From NCBI GenBank assembly GCA_029168955.1, contig JAPDOI010001157.1:124001-188000 (forward strand): 64,000 bases of DNA. Direction: 5' to 3'. Origin of the DNA: Aplectana chamaeleonis (lineage: Eukaryota > Nematoda > Chromadorea > Rhabditida > Cosmocercidae). The notes beneath the pieces are model-generated. The model saw only the letters and a program-made list of their open reading frames with translations. It searched no databases and was not told the DNA's origin. The translations under genes were made by a program, and so were the position numbers. How positions within the stretch are numbered: position 1 is the first letter of the stretch; every line of letters begins with the position of its first letter. Shown piece by piece: positions 36,701 through 49,700 of this stretch.

Positions 36701-39700
36701 AAAAATTGGAGAATTTCTCACACCCGTGTCAGAAATGCTCCCACCCAGGGTTCCAACCTTTTGAAAAAAATTGGAGAATTTCTCACACCCGTGTCAGAAA
36801 TGCTCCCACCCAGAGTGCCCAACCCCTTGAAAAAAATTGGAGAATTTCTCACACCCATGTCAGAAATGCTCCCACCCAGGAGTTCCAACCCCTTGAAAAA
36901 AATTGGAGAATTTCTCACACCCGTGTCAGAAATGCTCCCACCCAGAGGTTCCAACCCCTTGAAAAAAATTGGAGAATTTCTCACACCCGTGTCAGAAATG
37001 CTCCCACCCAGAGGTTCCAACCCCTTGAAAAAAATTGGAGAATTTCTCACACCCGTGTCAGAAATGCTCCCACCCAGAGGTTCCAACCCCTTGAAAAAAT
37101 TGGAGAATTTCTCACACCCGTGTCAGAAATGCTCCCACCCAGGGGTTCCAACCCCTTGAAAAAAATCGGAGAATTTCTCACACCCGTGTCAGAAATGCTC
37201 CCACCCAGGAGTTCCAACCCCTTGAAAAAATCGGAGAATTTCTCAAACCCGTGTCAGAAATGCTCCCACCCAGGGGTTTCAACCCCTTAAAAAAATCAGA
37301 GAATTTCTCAAACCACTGTCAGAAATGCTCCCACCCAGGGGCTCCAACCCCTTGAAAAAATTGGAGAATTTCTCACACCCGTGTCAGAAATGCTCCCACC
37401 CAGGGGTTCCAACCCCTTGAAAAAAATCGGAGAATTTCTCACACCCGTGTCAGAAATGCTCCCACCCAGGGGTTCCAACCCCTTGAAAAAAATCGGAGAA
37501 TTTCTCACACCCGTGTCAGAAATGCTCCCACCCAGGGGTTTCAACCCCTTGAAAAAAATCGGAGAATTTCTCACACCCGTGTCAGAAATGCTGCCACCCA
37601 GGGGTTTCAACCCCTTGAAAAAAATCGGAGAATTTCCCACACCCGTGTCAGAAATGCTCCCACCCAGGGGTTCTAACCTCTTGAAAAAAATCGGAGAATT
37701 TCTCACACCCGTGTCAGAAATGCTCCCACTCAAGGGTTCCAACCCCTTGAAAAAATCGGAGAAGTTCTCACACCCGTGTCAGAAATGCTCCCACCCAGGG
37801 GTTCCAACCCCTTGAAAAAAATTGGAGAATTTCTCACACCCGTGTCAGAAATGCTCCCACCCAGGGGTTCCAACCCCTTGAAAAAAATTGGAGAATTTCT
37901 CACACCCGTGTCAGAAATGCTCCCACCCAGGGGTTCCAACCCCTTGAAAAAAATTGGAGAATTTCTCACACCCGTGTCAGAAATGCTCCCACCCAGGGGT
38001 TCCAACCTTTTGAAAAAAATTGGAGAATTTCTCACACCCGTGTCAGAAATGCTCCCACCCAGGGGTTCCAACCCCTTGAAAAAAATCGGAGAATTTCTCA
38101 CACCCGTGTCAGAAATGCTCCCACCCAGGGGTTCCAACCCCTTGAAAAAAATTGGAGAATTTCTCACACCCGTGTCAGAAATGCTCCCACCCAGGGTTCA
38201 ACCCCTTGAAAAAAATCGGAGAATTTCTCACACCCGTGTCAGAAATGCTCCCACCCAGAGGTTCCAACCCCTTGAAAAAATCGGAGAATTTCTCACACCC
38301 GTGTCAGAAATGCTCCCACCCAGGGTTCCAACCCCTTGAAAAAATCGGAGAATTTCTCACACCCGTGTCAGAAATGCTCCCACCCGGGGGTTCCAACGCC
38401 TTGAAAAAAATCGGAGAATTTCTCACACCCGTGTCAGAAATGCTCTCACCCAGGTGTTCCAACCCCTTGAAAAATCCGGAGAATTTCTCACACCCGTCTC
38501 ATAAATGCTCTCACCCAAAGGTTCCAACCCCTTGAAAAAAATCGGAGAATTTCTCACACCCGTCTCAGAAATGCTCTCACCCAGGGTTTCAACCCCTTGA
38601 AAAAATCGGAGAATTTCTCACACCCGTGTCAGAAATGCTCCCACCCAGGAGTTCCAACCCCTTGAAAAAATCGGAGAATTTCTCACACCCGTGTCAGAAA
38701 TGCTCCCACCCAGGAGTTTCAACCCCTTGAAAAAAATCGGAGAATTTCTCACACCCGTGTCAGAAATGCTCCCACCCAGGGTTCCAACCCCTTGAAAAAA
38801 ATCGGAGAATTTCTCACACCCGTGTCAGAAATGCTCCCACCCAGGGGTTCCAACCCCTTGAAAAAATTGGAGAATTTCTCACACCCGTGTCAGAAATGCT
38901 CCCACCCAGGGTTCCAACCCCTTGAAAAAATCGGAGAATTTCTCACACCCGTGTCAGAAATGCTCCCACCCAGGGTTTCAACCCCTTGAAAAAAATCGGA
39001 GAATTTCTCACACCCGTGTCAGAAATGCTCCCACCCAGGAGTTTCAACCCCTTGAAAAAATCGGAGAATTTCTCACACCCGTGTCAGAAATGCTCCACCC
39101 AGGAGTTCCAACCCCTTGAAAAAATTGGAGAATTTCTCACACCCGTGTCAGAAATGCTCCCACCCAGGAGTTCCAACCCCTTGAAAAAATCGGAGAATTT
39201 CTCACACCCGTGTCAGAAATGCTCCCACCCAGAGTTTCAACCCCTTGAAAAAATCGGAGAATTTCTCACACCCGTGTCAGAAATGCTCCCACCCAGAGTT
39301 CAACCCCTTGAAAAAAATCGGAGAATTTCTCACACCCGTGTCAGAAATGCTCCCACCCAGGAGTTCCAACCCCTTGAAAAAAATTGGAGAATTTCTCACA
39401 CCCGTGTCAGAAATGCTCCCACCCAGGGTTCAACCCCTTGAAAAAATCGGAGAATTTCTCACACCCGTGTCAGAAATGCTCCCACCCAGAGTTCCAACCC
39501 CTTGAAAAAATCGGAGAATTTCTCACACCCGTGTCAGAAATGCTCCCACCCAGGGTTTCAACCCCTTGAAAAAAATTGGAGAATTTCTCACACCCGTGTC
39601 AGAAATGCTCCACCCAGAGGTTTCAACCCCTTGAAAAAAATTGGAGAATTTCTCACACCCGTGTCAGAAATGCTCCCACCCAGGGGTTCCAACCCCTTGA

Positions 39701-42680
39701 AAAAAATTGGAGAATTTCTCACACCCGTGTCAGAAGAAATGCTCCCACCCAGGGTTCCAACCTCTTGAAAAAAATTGGAGAATTTCTCACACCCGTGTCA
39801 GAAATGCTCCCACCCCCGGGTTTCAACCCCTTGAAAAAATCGGAGAATTTCTCACACCCGTGTCAGAAATGCTCCCACCCAGGGGTTTCAACCCCTTGAA
39901 AAAAATCGGAGAATTTCTCACACCCGTGTCAGAAATGCTCCCACCCAGGGGTTTCAACCCCTTGAAAAAATCGGAGAATTTCTCACACCCGTGTCAGAAA
40001 TGCTCCCACCCAGGGGTTTCAACCTCTTGAAAAAAATCGGAGAATTTCTCACACCCGTGTCAGAAATGCTCCCACCCAGGGGTTCCAACCCCTTGAAAAA
40101 AATCGGAGAATTTCTCAAACCCGTGTCAGAAATGCTCCCACCCAAGGGTTCCAACCCCTTGAAAAAAATCGGAGAATTTCTCACACCCGTGTCAGAAATG
40201 CTCCCACCCAGGGGTTCCAACCCCTTGAAAAAATCGGAGAATTTCTCACACCCGTGTCAGAAATGCTCCCACCCAAGGGTTTCAACCCCTTGAAAAAAAT
40301 CGGAGAATTTCTCACACCCGTGTCAGAAATGCTCCCACCCAGAGGTTTCAACCCCTTGAAAAAATTGGAGAATTTCTCACACCCGTGTCAGAAATGCTCC
40401 CACCCAGGGTTTCAACCCCTTGAAAAAATCGGAGAATTTCTCACACCCGTGTCAGAAATGCTCCCACCCAGGAGTTCCAACCCCTTGAAAAAAATCGGAG
40501 AATTTCTCACACCCGTGTCAGAAATGCTCCCACCCAGGGTTCCAACCCCTTGAAAAAAATCGGAGAATTTCTCACACCCGTGTCAGAAATGCTCCCACCC
40601 AGGGTTTCAACCCCTTGAAAAAAATCGGAGAATTTCTCACACCCGTGTCAGAAATGCTCCCACCCAGGGTTCCAACCCCTTGAAAAAAATCGGAGAATTT
40701 CTCACACCCGTGTCAGAAATGCTCCCACCCAGAGTTTCAACCCCTTGAAAAAATCGGAGAATTTCTCACACCCGTGTCAGAAATGCTCCCACCCAGAGGT
40801 TCAACCCCTTGAAAAAAATCGAGAATTTCTCACACCCGTGTCAGAAATGCTCCCACCCAGGGGTTTCAACCCTTGAAAAAAATCGGAGAATTTCTCACAC
40901 CCGTGTCAGAAATGCTCCCACCCAAGAGTTTCAACCCCTTGAAAAAATCGGAGAATTTCTCACACCCGTGTCAGAAATGCTCCCACCCAGGAAATTCAAC
41001 CCCTTGAAATTCTCGCACCCGCGTCAGAAATGCTCCCACCCAGGGGTTTCAACCCCTTGAAAAAAATTGGAGGTTTTCTAACACCCGTGTCAGAAATGCT
41101 ACCACCCAGAGGTTTCAACCCCTTGAAAAAATCGAAGAATTCCTCACGCCCGTGTCAGAAATGCTCCCACCCAGAAGTTTCAACCCCTTGAAAAAAATTG
41201 GAGAATTTCTCACACCCGTGTCAGAAATGCTCCCACCCAGGGGTTCCAACCCCTTGAAAAAAATCGGAGAATTTCTCACACCCGTGTCAGAAATGCTCCC
41301 ACCCTGAGGTTCCAACCCCTTGAAAAAAATCGGAGAATTTCTCACACCCGTGTCAGAAATGCTCCCACCCAGGGTTTCAACCCCTTGAAAAAAATCGGAG
41401 AATTTCTCACACCCGTGTCAGAAATGCTCCACCCAGGAGTTCAATCCCTTGAGAAAAATCGGAGAATTTCTCACACCCGTGTCAGAAATGCTCCCACCCA
41501 GGGGTTTCAACCCCTTGAAAAAATCGGAGAATTTCTCACACCCGTGTCAGAAATGCTCCCACCCAGGGATTTCAACCCCTTGAAAAAAATCGGAGAATTT
41601 CTCACACCCGTGTCAGAAATGCTCCCACCCAGGGGTTTCAACCCCTTGAAAAAAATCGGAGAATTTCTCACACCCGTGTCAGAAATGCTCCCACCCAGGG
41701 GTTTCAACCCCTTGAAAAAATCGGAGAATTTCTCACACCCGTGTCAGAAATGCTCCCACCCAGGGGTTTCAATCCCTTGAAAAAATCGGAGAATTTCTCA
41801 CACCCGTGTCAGAAATGCTCCCACCCAGGGGTTTCAACCCCTTGAAAAAAATCGGAGAATTTCTCACACCCGTGTCAGAAATGCTCCCACCCAGGGGTTC
41901 CAACCCCTTGAAAAAAATCGGAGAATTTCTCACACCCGTGTCAGAAATGCTCCCACCCAGGGGTTTCAACCCTCGAAAAAAATCGGAGAATTTCTCACAC
42001 CCGTGTCAGAAATGCTCCCACCCAGGTGTTTCAACCCCTTGAAAAAATCGGAGAATTTCTCACACCCGTGTCAGAAATGCTCCCACCCAGGGGTTTCAAC
42101 CCTCGAAAAAAATCGGAGAATTTCTCACACCCGTGTCAGAAATGCTCCCACCCAGGGGTTCCAACCCCTTGAAAAAAATCGGAGAATTTCTCACACCCGT
42201 GTCAGAAATGCTCCCACTCAAGGGTTCCAACCCCTTGAAAAAATCGGAGAATTTCTCACACCCGTGTCAGAAATGCTCCCACCCAGGGGTTTCAACCCCT
42301 TGAAAAAAATCGGAGAATTTCTCACACCCGTGTCAGAAATGCTCCCACCCAGGGTTTCAACCCCTTGAAAAAATCGGAGAATTTCTCACACCCGTGTCAG
42401 CAATGCTCCCACCCAGGGGTCACAACCCCTTGCAAAAATTCGGAGAATTTCTCACACCCGTGTCAGAAATGCTCCCACCCAGGGGTTCCAACCCCTTGAA
42501 AAAAATTGGAGAATTTCTCACACCCGTGTCAGAAATGCTCCCACCCAGGGGTTCCAACCCCTTGAAAAAAATCGGAGAATTTTTCACACCCGTGTCAGAA
42601 ATGCTCCCACCCAGGTTTCAACCCCTTGAAAAAATCGGAGAATTTCTCACACCCGTGGAAGAAATGCTCCCCGCCAGGGG

Positions 42681-42975
42681 TTTCAACCCCTCGAAAAAAA
42701 TCGGAGGACTTCTCACACCCCTGTCAGAAATGCTCCCACCCAGGGGTTTCAACCCCTTGAAAAAAATCGGAGAATCTTTCTCACCCTTTTCAAAAAAGCT
42801 TCCACCCAGAGGTTTCAACCCCTTGAAAAAAATCGGAGAATTTCTCACACCCGTGTCAGAAATGCTCCCACCAAGGGGTTTCAACCCCTCGAAAAAAATC
42901 GGAGGACTTCTCACACCCCTGTCAGAAATGCTCCCACCCAGGGGTTTCAACCCCTTGAAAAAAATCGGAGAATTT
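42681..42975 (+). repeat. 198-bp (three-monomer) tandem duplication in satellite B
   Basis: The unusual unit CAACCCCTCGAAAAAAATCG followed by GAGGACTTCTCACACCCCTG occurs at 42681 and again at 42879, exactly 198 bp (three 66-bp units) apart, with the same neighbour after it. The intervening unit in the first copy (CTTTCTCACCCTTTTCAAAA, about 42776) is a private variant that arose after or beside the duplication. Confidence 0.8.
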
Positions 42976-43430
42976 CTCACACCCGTGTCAGAAATGCTCC
43001 CACCCAGGGTTTCAACCCCTTGAAAAAATCGGAGAATTTCTCACACCCGTGTCAGAAATGCTCCCACCCAGGGTTTCAACCCCTTGAAAAAAATCGGAGA
43101 ATTTCTCACACCCGTGTCAGAAATGCTCCCACCCAGGTGTTTCAACCCCTCGAAAAAAATCGGAAAATTTCTCACACCCGTGTCAGAAATGCTCCCACCC
43201 AGGGGTTTCAACCCCTCGAAAAAAATCGGAGAATTTCTCACACCCGTGTCAGAAATGCTCCCACCCAGGTGTTTCAACCCCTTGAAAAAATCGGAGAATT
43301 TCTCACACCCGTGTCAGAAATGCTCCCACCCAGGTGTTTCAACCCCTTGAAAAAATCGGAGAATTTCTCACACCCCTGTCAGAAATGCTCCCACCCAGAG
43401 TTCAACCCTTGAAAAAATCGGAGAATTTCT

Positions 43431-43755
43431 CACACTCGTGTCAGAAATGCTCCCACCCAGGAGTTTCAACCCCTTTAAAAAATCGGGGAATTTCTCACAT
43501 CCGTTTCAGAAATGCTCCCACCCAGGGGTTTCAACCCCTTAAAAAAATTGGGGAATTTCTCACATCCGTGTCAGAAATGCTCCCACCCAGAGGTTTCAAC
43601 CCTTTTAAAAAATCGGAGAATTTCTCACACTCGTGTCAGAAATGCTCCCACCCAGGAGTTTCAACCCCTTTAAAAAATCGGGGAATTTCTCACACTCGTG
43701 TCAGAAATGCTCCCACCCAGGAGTTTCAACCCCTTTAAAAAATCGGAGAATTTCT
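43431..43755 (+). repeat. Satellite B variant cassette, copy 1 (CACATCCG / TTTAAAAAATCGGGG)
   Basis: Consecutive units share CACACTCGTG or CACATCCG, a CCCTTTAAAAAATCGGGGAA junction and one CCGTTTCAG. The same rare variants in nearly the same order recur at 62271-62770. Outside these two places they are essentially absent. Confidence 0.85.
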
Positions 43756-46700
43756 CACACCCGTGTCAGAAATGCTCCCACCCAGGGGTTTCAACCCCTT
43801 GAAAAAATCGGAGAATTTCTCACACCCGTGTCAGAAATGCTCCCACCCAGGGGTTTCAACCCCTTGAAAAAAATCGGAGAATTTCTCACACCCGTGTCAG
43901 AAATGCTCCCACCCAGGGGTTTCAACCCCTTGAAAAAAATCGGAGAATTTCTCACACCCGTGTCAGAAATGCTCCCACCCAGGGGATTCAACCCCTTGAA
44001 AAAAATCGGAGAATTTCTCACACCCGTGTCAGAAATGCTCCCACCCAGGGGTTCCAACCCCTTGAAAAAATCGGAGAATTTCTCACACCCGTGTCAGAAA
44101 TGCTCCCACCCAGGGGTTTCAACCCCTTGAAAAAATCGGAGAATTTCTCACACCCGTGTCAGAAATGCTCCCACCCAGGGGTTTCAACCCCTTGGAAAAA
44201 ATCGGAGAATTTCTCACACCCGTGTCAGAAATGCTCCCACTCAAGGGTTCCAACCCCTTGAAAAAATCGGAGAATTTCTCACACCCGTGTCAGAAATGCT
44301 CCCACTCAAGGGTTCCAACCCCTTGAAAAAATCGGAGAAGTTCTCACACCCGTGTCAGAAATGCTCCCACCCAGGGGTTTCAACCCCTTGAAAAAAATCG
44401 GAGAATTTCTCACACCCGTGTCAGAAATGCTCCCACCCAGGGGTTTCAACCCCTTGAAAAAAATCGGAGAATTTCTCACACCCGTGTCAGAAATGCTCCC
44501 ACCCAGGTTTTCCAACCCCTTGAAAGAAATCGGAGAATTTCTCACACCCGTGTCAGAAATGCTCCCACCCAGGTTTTTCAACCCCTTGAAAAAAATCAGA
44601 GAATTTCTCACACCCGTGTCAGAAATGTCCCACCCAGAGTTTCAACCCCTTGAAAAAATCGGAGAATTTCTCACACCCGTGTCAGAAATGCTCCCACCCA
44701 GGGTTTCAACCCCTTGAAAAAATCGGAGAATTTCTCACACCCGTGTCAGAAATGCTCCCAGGTTTCCAACCCCTTAGAAAAAAATCGGAGAATTTCTCAC
44801 ACCCGTGTCAGAAATGCTCCCACCCAGGGTTTCAACCCTTGAAAAAATCGGAGGAATTTCTCACACCCGTGTCAGAAATGGGTTTCAAATGCTCCCACCC
44901 AGGGTTCCAACCCTTGAAAAAATCGGAGAATTTCTCTGTCAATTTCTCACACCGTGTCAGAAATGGGTTTCAACCCCTTGAAAAAAATCGGAGAATTTCT
45001 CACACCCGTGTCAGAAATGCTCCCACCCAGAGGTTCCAACCCCTTGAAAAAATCGGAGAATTTCTCACACCCGTGTCAGAAATGCTCCCACCCAGGGTTT
45101 CAACCCCTTGAAAAAAATCGGAGAATTTCTCACACCCGTGTCAGAAATGCTCCCACCCAGGGTTTCAACCCTTGAAAAAATCGGAGAATTTCTCACACCC
45201 GTGTCAGAAATGCTCCCACCCAGGGTTCCAACCCCTTGAAAAAAAAATCGGAGAATTTCTCACACCCGTGTCAGAAATGGGTTTCCCACCTTGAAAAATC
45301 GGAGAATTTCTCAACCCCTTGAAAAAGAAAAAAATCGGAGAATTTCTCACACCCAGGTCAGAAATGGGTTTCAACCCCTTGAAAAAAATCGGAGAATTTC
45401 TCACACCCGTGTCAGAAATGCTCCCACCCAGGTTTCAAACCTTGAAAAAATCGGAGAATTTCTCACACCCGTGTCAGAAATGCTCCCACCCAGGGTTTCA
45501 ACCCTTGAAAAAAATCGGAGAATTTCTCACACCCGTGTCAGAAATGCTCCCACCCAGGGTTTCCAACCCTTGAAAAAATCAGAATTTTCACACCCGTGTC
45601 AGAAATGGGTTTGAAAAATCTTCTCACACCGTGTCAGAAATCCACCCAGGGTTTCAACCCCTTGAAAAACTCGGAGAATTTCTCACACCCGTGTCAGAAA
45701 TGCTCCCACCCAGGTGTTCCAACCCCTTGAAAAAATCGGAGAATTTCTCACACCCGTGTCAGAAATGCTCCCACCCAGGTGTTTCAACCCCTTGAAAAAA
45801 TCGGAGAATTTCTCACACCCGTGTCAGAAATGCTCCCACCCAGGTGTTTCAACCCCTTGAAAAAATCGGAGAATTTCTCACACCCGTGTCAGAAATGCTC
45901 CCACCCAGGGGTTTCAACCCCTCGAAAAAAATCGGAGAATTTCTCACACCCGTGTCAGAAATGCTCCCACCCAGAGTTTCAACCCCTTGAAAAAATCGGA
46001 GAATTTCTCACACCCGTGTCAGAAATGGGTTTCAACCCCTTGAAAAAAATCGGAGAATTTCTCACACCCGTGTCAGAAATGCTCCACCCAGGGTTTCAAC
46101 CCCTTGAAAAATCGGAGAATTTCTCACACCCGTGTCAGAAATGCTCCCACCCAGAGTTTCAACCCCTTGAAAAAAATCGGAGAATTTCTCACACCCGTGT
46201 CAGAAATGCTCCCACCCAGGGTTTCAACCCCTTGAAAAAATCGGAGAATTTCTCACACCCGTGTCAGAAATGCTGGGTTTCAACCCCTTGAAAAAAATCG
46301 GAGAATTTCTCACACCCGTGTCAGAAATGCTCCCACCCAGGGTTTCAACCCCTTGAAAAAATCGGAGAATTTCTCACACCCGTGTCAGAAATGGGTTTCC
46401 AACCCCTTGAAAAAATCGGAGAATTTCTCACACCCGTGTCAGAAATGCTCCCACCCAGAAGTTTCAACCCCTTGAAAAAAATCGGAGAATTTCTCACACC
46501 CGTGTCAGAAATGGGTTTCAACCCCTTGAAAAAAATCGGAGAATTTCTCACACCCGTGTCAGAAATGCTCCCACCAGGGTTCAACCCTTGAAAAAATCGG
46601 AGAATTTCTCACACCCGTGTCAGAAATGCTCCCACCCAGGGTTTCAACCCCTTGAAAAAAATCGGAGAATTTCTCACACCCGTGTCAGAAATGGGTTTCC

Positions 46701-49700
46701 AACCCCTTGAAAAAATCGGAGAATTTCTCACACCCAGGTCAGAAATGGTTTCAACCTTGAAAAAATCGAATTTCTCACACCCTGGGTTCAACCTTGAAAA
46801 AATCAATTTCTCCCACCCAGAGTTCAGAAATGGGTTTCCTTGAAAATCGGAGAATTTCTCACACCCCGTTTCAGTAATCCCTTAAAAAATCGGAGAATTT
46901 CTCACACCCGGGTCAGAAATGGGTTTCAACCCCTTGAAAAAAAATCGGAGAATTTCTCACACCCGGGTCAGAAATGGGTTTCAACCTCTTGAAAAAAAAT
47001 CGGAGAATTTCTCACACCCGGGTCAGAAATGCTCCCACCCAGGGTTTCAACCCCTTGAAAAAATCGGAGAATTTCTCACACCCGTGTCAGAAATGCTGGG
47101 TTTCAACCCCTTGAAAAAAATCGGAGAATTTCTCACACCCGTGTCAGAAATGCTCCCACCCAGGGGTTCCAACCCCTTGAAAAAATCGGAGAATTTCTCA
47201 CACCCGTGTCAGAAATGCTCCACCCAGGGGTTCAACCCCTTGAAAAAATCGGAGAATTTCTCACACCCGTGTCAGAAATGCTCCACCCAGGGTTTCAACC
47301 CCTTGAAAAAAATCGGAGAATTTCTCACACCCGTGTCAGAAATGCTCCACCAGGGGTTTCCAACCCCTTGAAAAAATCGGAGAATTTCTCACACCCGTGT
47401 CAGAAATGCTCCCCAGGGTTTCAACCCCTTGAAAAAATCGGAGAATTTCTCACACCCGTGTCAGAAATGGGTTTCAACCCCTTGAAAAAATCGGAGAATT
47501 TCTCACACCCGTGTCAGAAATGGGTTTCAACCCCTTGAAAAAATCGAGAATTTCTCACACCCGTGTCAGAAATGCTCCCACCCAAGGGTTTCAACCCCTT
47601 GAAAAAATCGTAGAATTTCTCTCACCCGGGTCAGAAATGGGTTTCAACCCCTTGAAAAAAATCGGAGAATTTCTCATACCCGTGTCAGAAATGGGTTTCA
47701 ACCCTTGAAAAAATCGAATTTCTCACACCCGGGTCAGAAATGGGTTTCCAACCCCTTGAAAAAATCGAATTTCTCACACCCGTGTCAGAAAGTTTCCACA
47801 CTGTCAGAAATGGGTTTCAACCCCTTGAAAAAATCGGAGAATTTCTCACACCCGTGTCAGAAATGCTCCCACCCAGGAGTTTCAACCCTTGAAAAAATCG
47901 GAGAATTTCTCACACCCGTGTCAGAAATGGGTTTCAACCCCTTGAAAAAATCAATTTCTCATACCCGTGTCAGAAATGGGTTTCAACCCCTTGAAAAATC
48001 GGAGAATTTCTCACACCCGTCAGAAATGGGTTTCAACCCCTTGAAAAAAATCGGAGAATTTCTCACACCCGTGTCAGAAATGCTCCCACCCAGGGTTTCA
48101 ACCCCTTGAAAAAATCGGAGAATTTCTCACACCCGTGTCAGAAATGGGTTTCAACCCCTTGAAAAAATCGGAGAATTTCTCACACCCGTGTCAGAAATGC
48201 TGGGTTTCAACCCCTTGAAAAAAATCGGAGAATTTCTCACACCCGTGTCAGAAATGCTCCCAGGGTTTCAACCCCTTGAAAAAATCGGAGAATTTCTCAC
48301 ACCCGTGTCAGAAATGGGTTTCAACCCCTTGAAAAAAATCGGAGAATTTCTCACACCCGTGTCAGAAATGTCCCACCCAGGGTTTCAACCCCTTGAAAAA
48401 AATCGGAGAATTTCTCACACCCGTGTCAGAAATGCTCCCACTGGGTTTCCAACCCTCGAAAAAATCGGAGAATTTCTCACACCCGGGTCAGAAATGGGTT
48501 TCAACCCCTTGAAAAAAATCGGAGAATTTCTCACACCCGTGTCAGAAATGCTCCCACCCAAGGGTTTCAACCCCTTGAAAAAATCGTAGAATTTCTCTCA
48601 CCCGGGTCAGAAATGGGATTCAACCCCTTGAAAAAAATCGCAGAATTTCTCACACCCGTGTCAGAAATGGGTTTCCAACCCCTTGAAAAAATCGGAGAAT
48701 TTCTCACACCCGTGTCAGAAATGCTCCCACCCAGAGGTTTCAACCCCTTGAAAAAATCGGAGAATTTCTCACACCCGTGTCAGAAATGGGTTTCAACCCC
48801 TTGAAAAAATCGGAGAATTTCTCACACCCTTCAGAAATGGGTTCTCAACACCCTGTCGAAATGCTCCCACCCAGGAAATGGGTTTCAACCCCTTGAAAAA
48901 ATCGGAGAATTTCTCATACCCGTGTCAGAAATGGGTTTCAACCCCTTGAAAAAATCGTAGAATTTCTCACACCCGCGTCAGAAATGGGTTTCAACCCCTT
49001 GAAAAAAATCGGAGAATTTCTCACACCCGTGTCAGAAATGCTCCCACCCAGGGTTTCAACCCCTTGAAAAAAATCGGAGAATTTCTCACACCCGTGTCAG
49101 AAATGGGTTTCAACCCCTTGAAAAAATCGGAGAATTTCTCACACCCGTGTCAGAAATGCTCCCGGGTTTCAACCCCTTGAAAAAAATTCGGAGAATTTCT
49201 CACCCGTGTCAGAAATGCTCCCACCCAGGGGATTCCAACCCCTTGAAAAAATCGGAGAATTTCTCACACCCGTGTCAGAAATGCTCCCACCCAGGGTTTC
49301 ACCCCCTTGAAAAAGATCGGAGAATTACTCATACCCGTGTCAGAAATGGGTTTCAACCCCTTGAAAAAAATCGGAGATTTTCTCACACCCGGGTCAGAAA
49401 TGGGTTTCAACCCCTTGAAAAAATCGGAGAATTTCTCACACCCAGGTCAGAAATGGGTTTCAACCCCTTGAAAAAAATCGGAGAATTTCTCACCCCGGGT
49501 CAGAAATGGGTTTCAACCCCTTGAAAAAATCGGAGAATTTCTCATACCCTTGTCAGAAATGCTCCCACCCAAGGGTTTCAACCCCTTGAAAAAAATCGAG
49601 AATTTCTCACACCCGTGTCAGAAATGCTCCCACCCCAGGGTTTCAACCCCTTGAAAAAATCGGAGAATTTCTCACACCCGTGTCAGAAATGGGTTTCAAC

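Larger units (their letters stand above)
15724..44870. repeat. Satellite B, full-length monomer domain
   Basis: In this domain almost every unit is 65 or 66 bp and contains the middle block CTCCCACCCAGG. Variation is mainly single-base or A-run length. Local patches are very uniform, for example 28860-29160 (consecutive 66-bp units) and 36060-36700. Marker units with CACTCAAGGG recur, often in pairs, at about 17097, 17811, 17877, 19862, 20125, 23135, 23200, 27830, 28290, 29205, 32150, 32215, 32860, 37725, 42211 and 44228. Confidence 0.9.
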
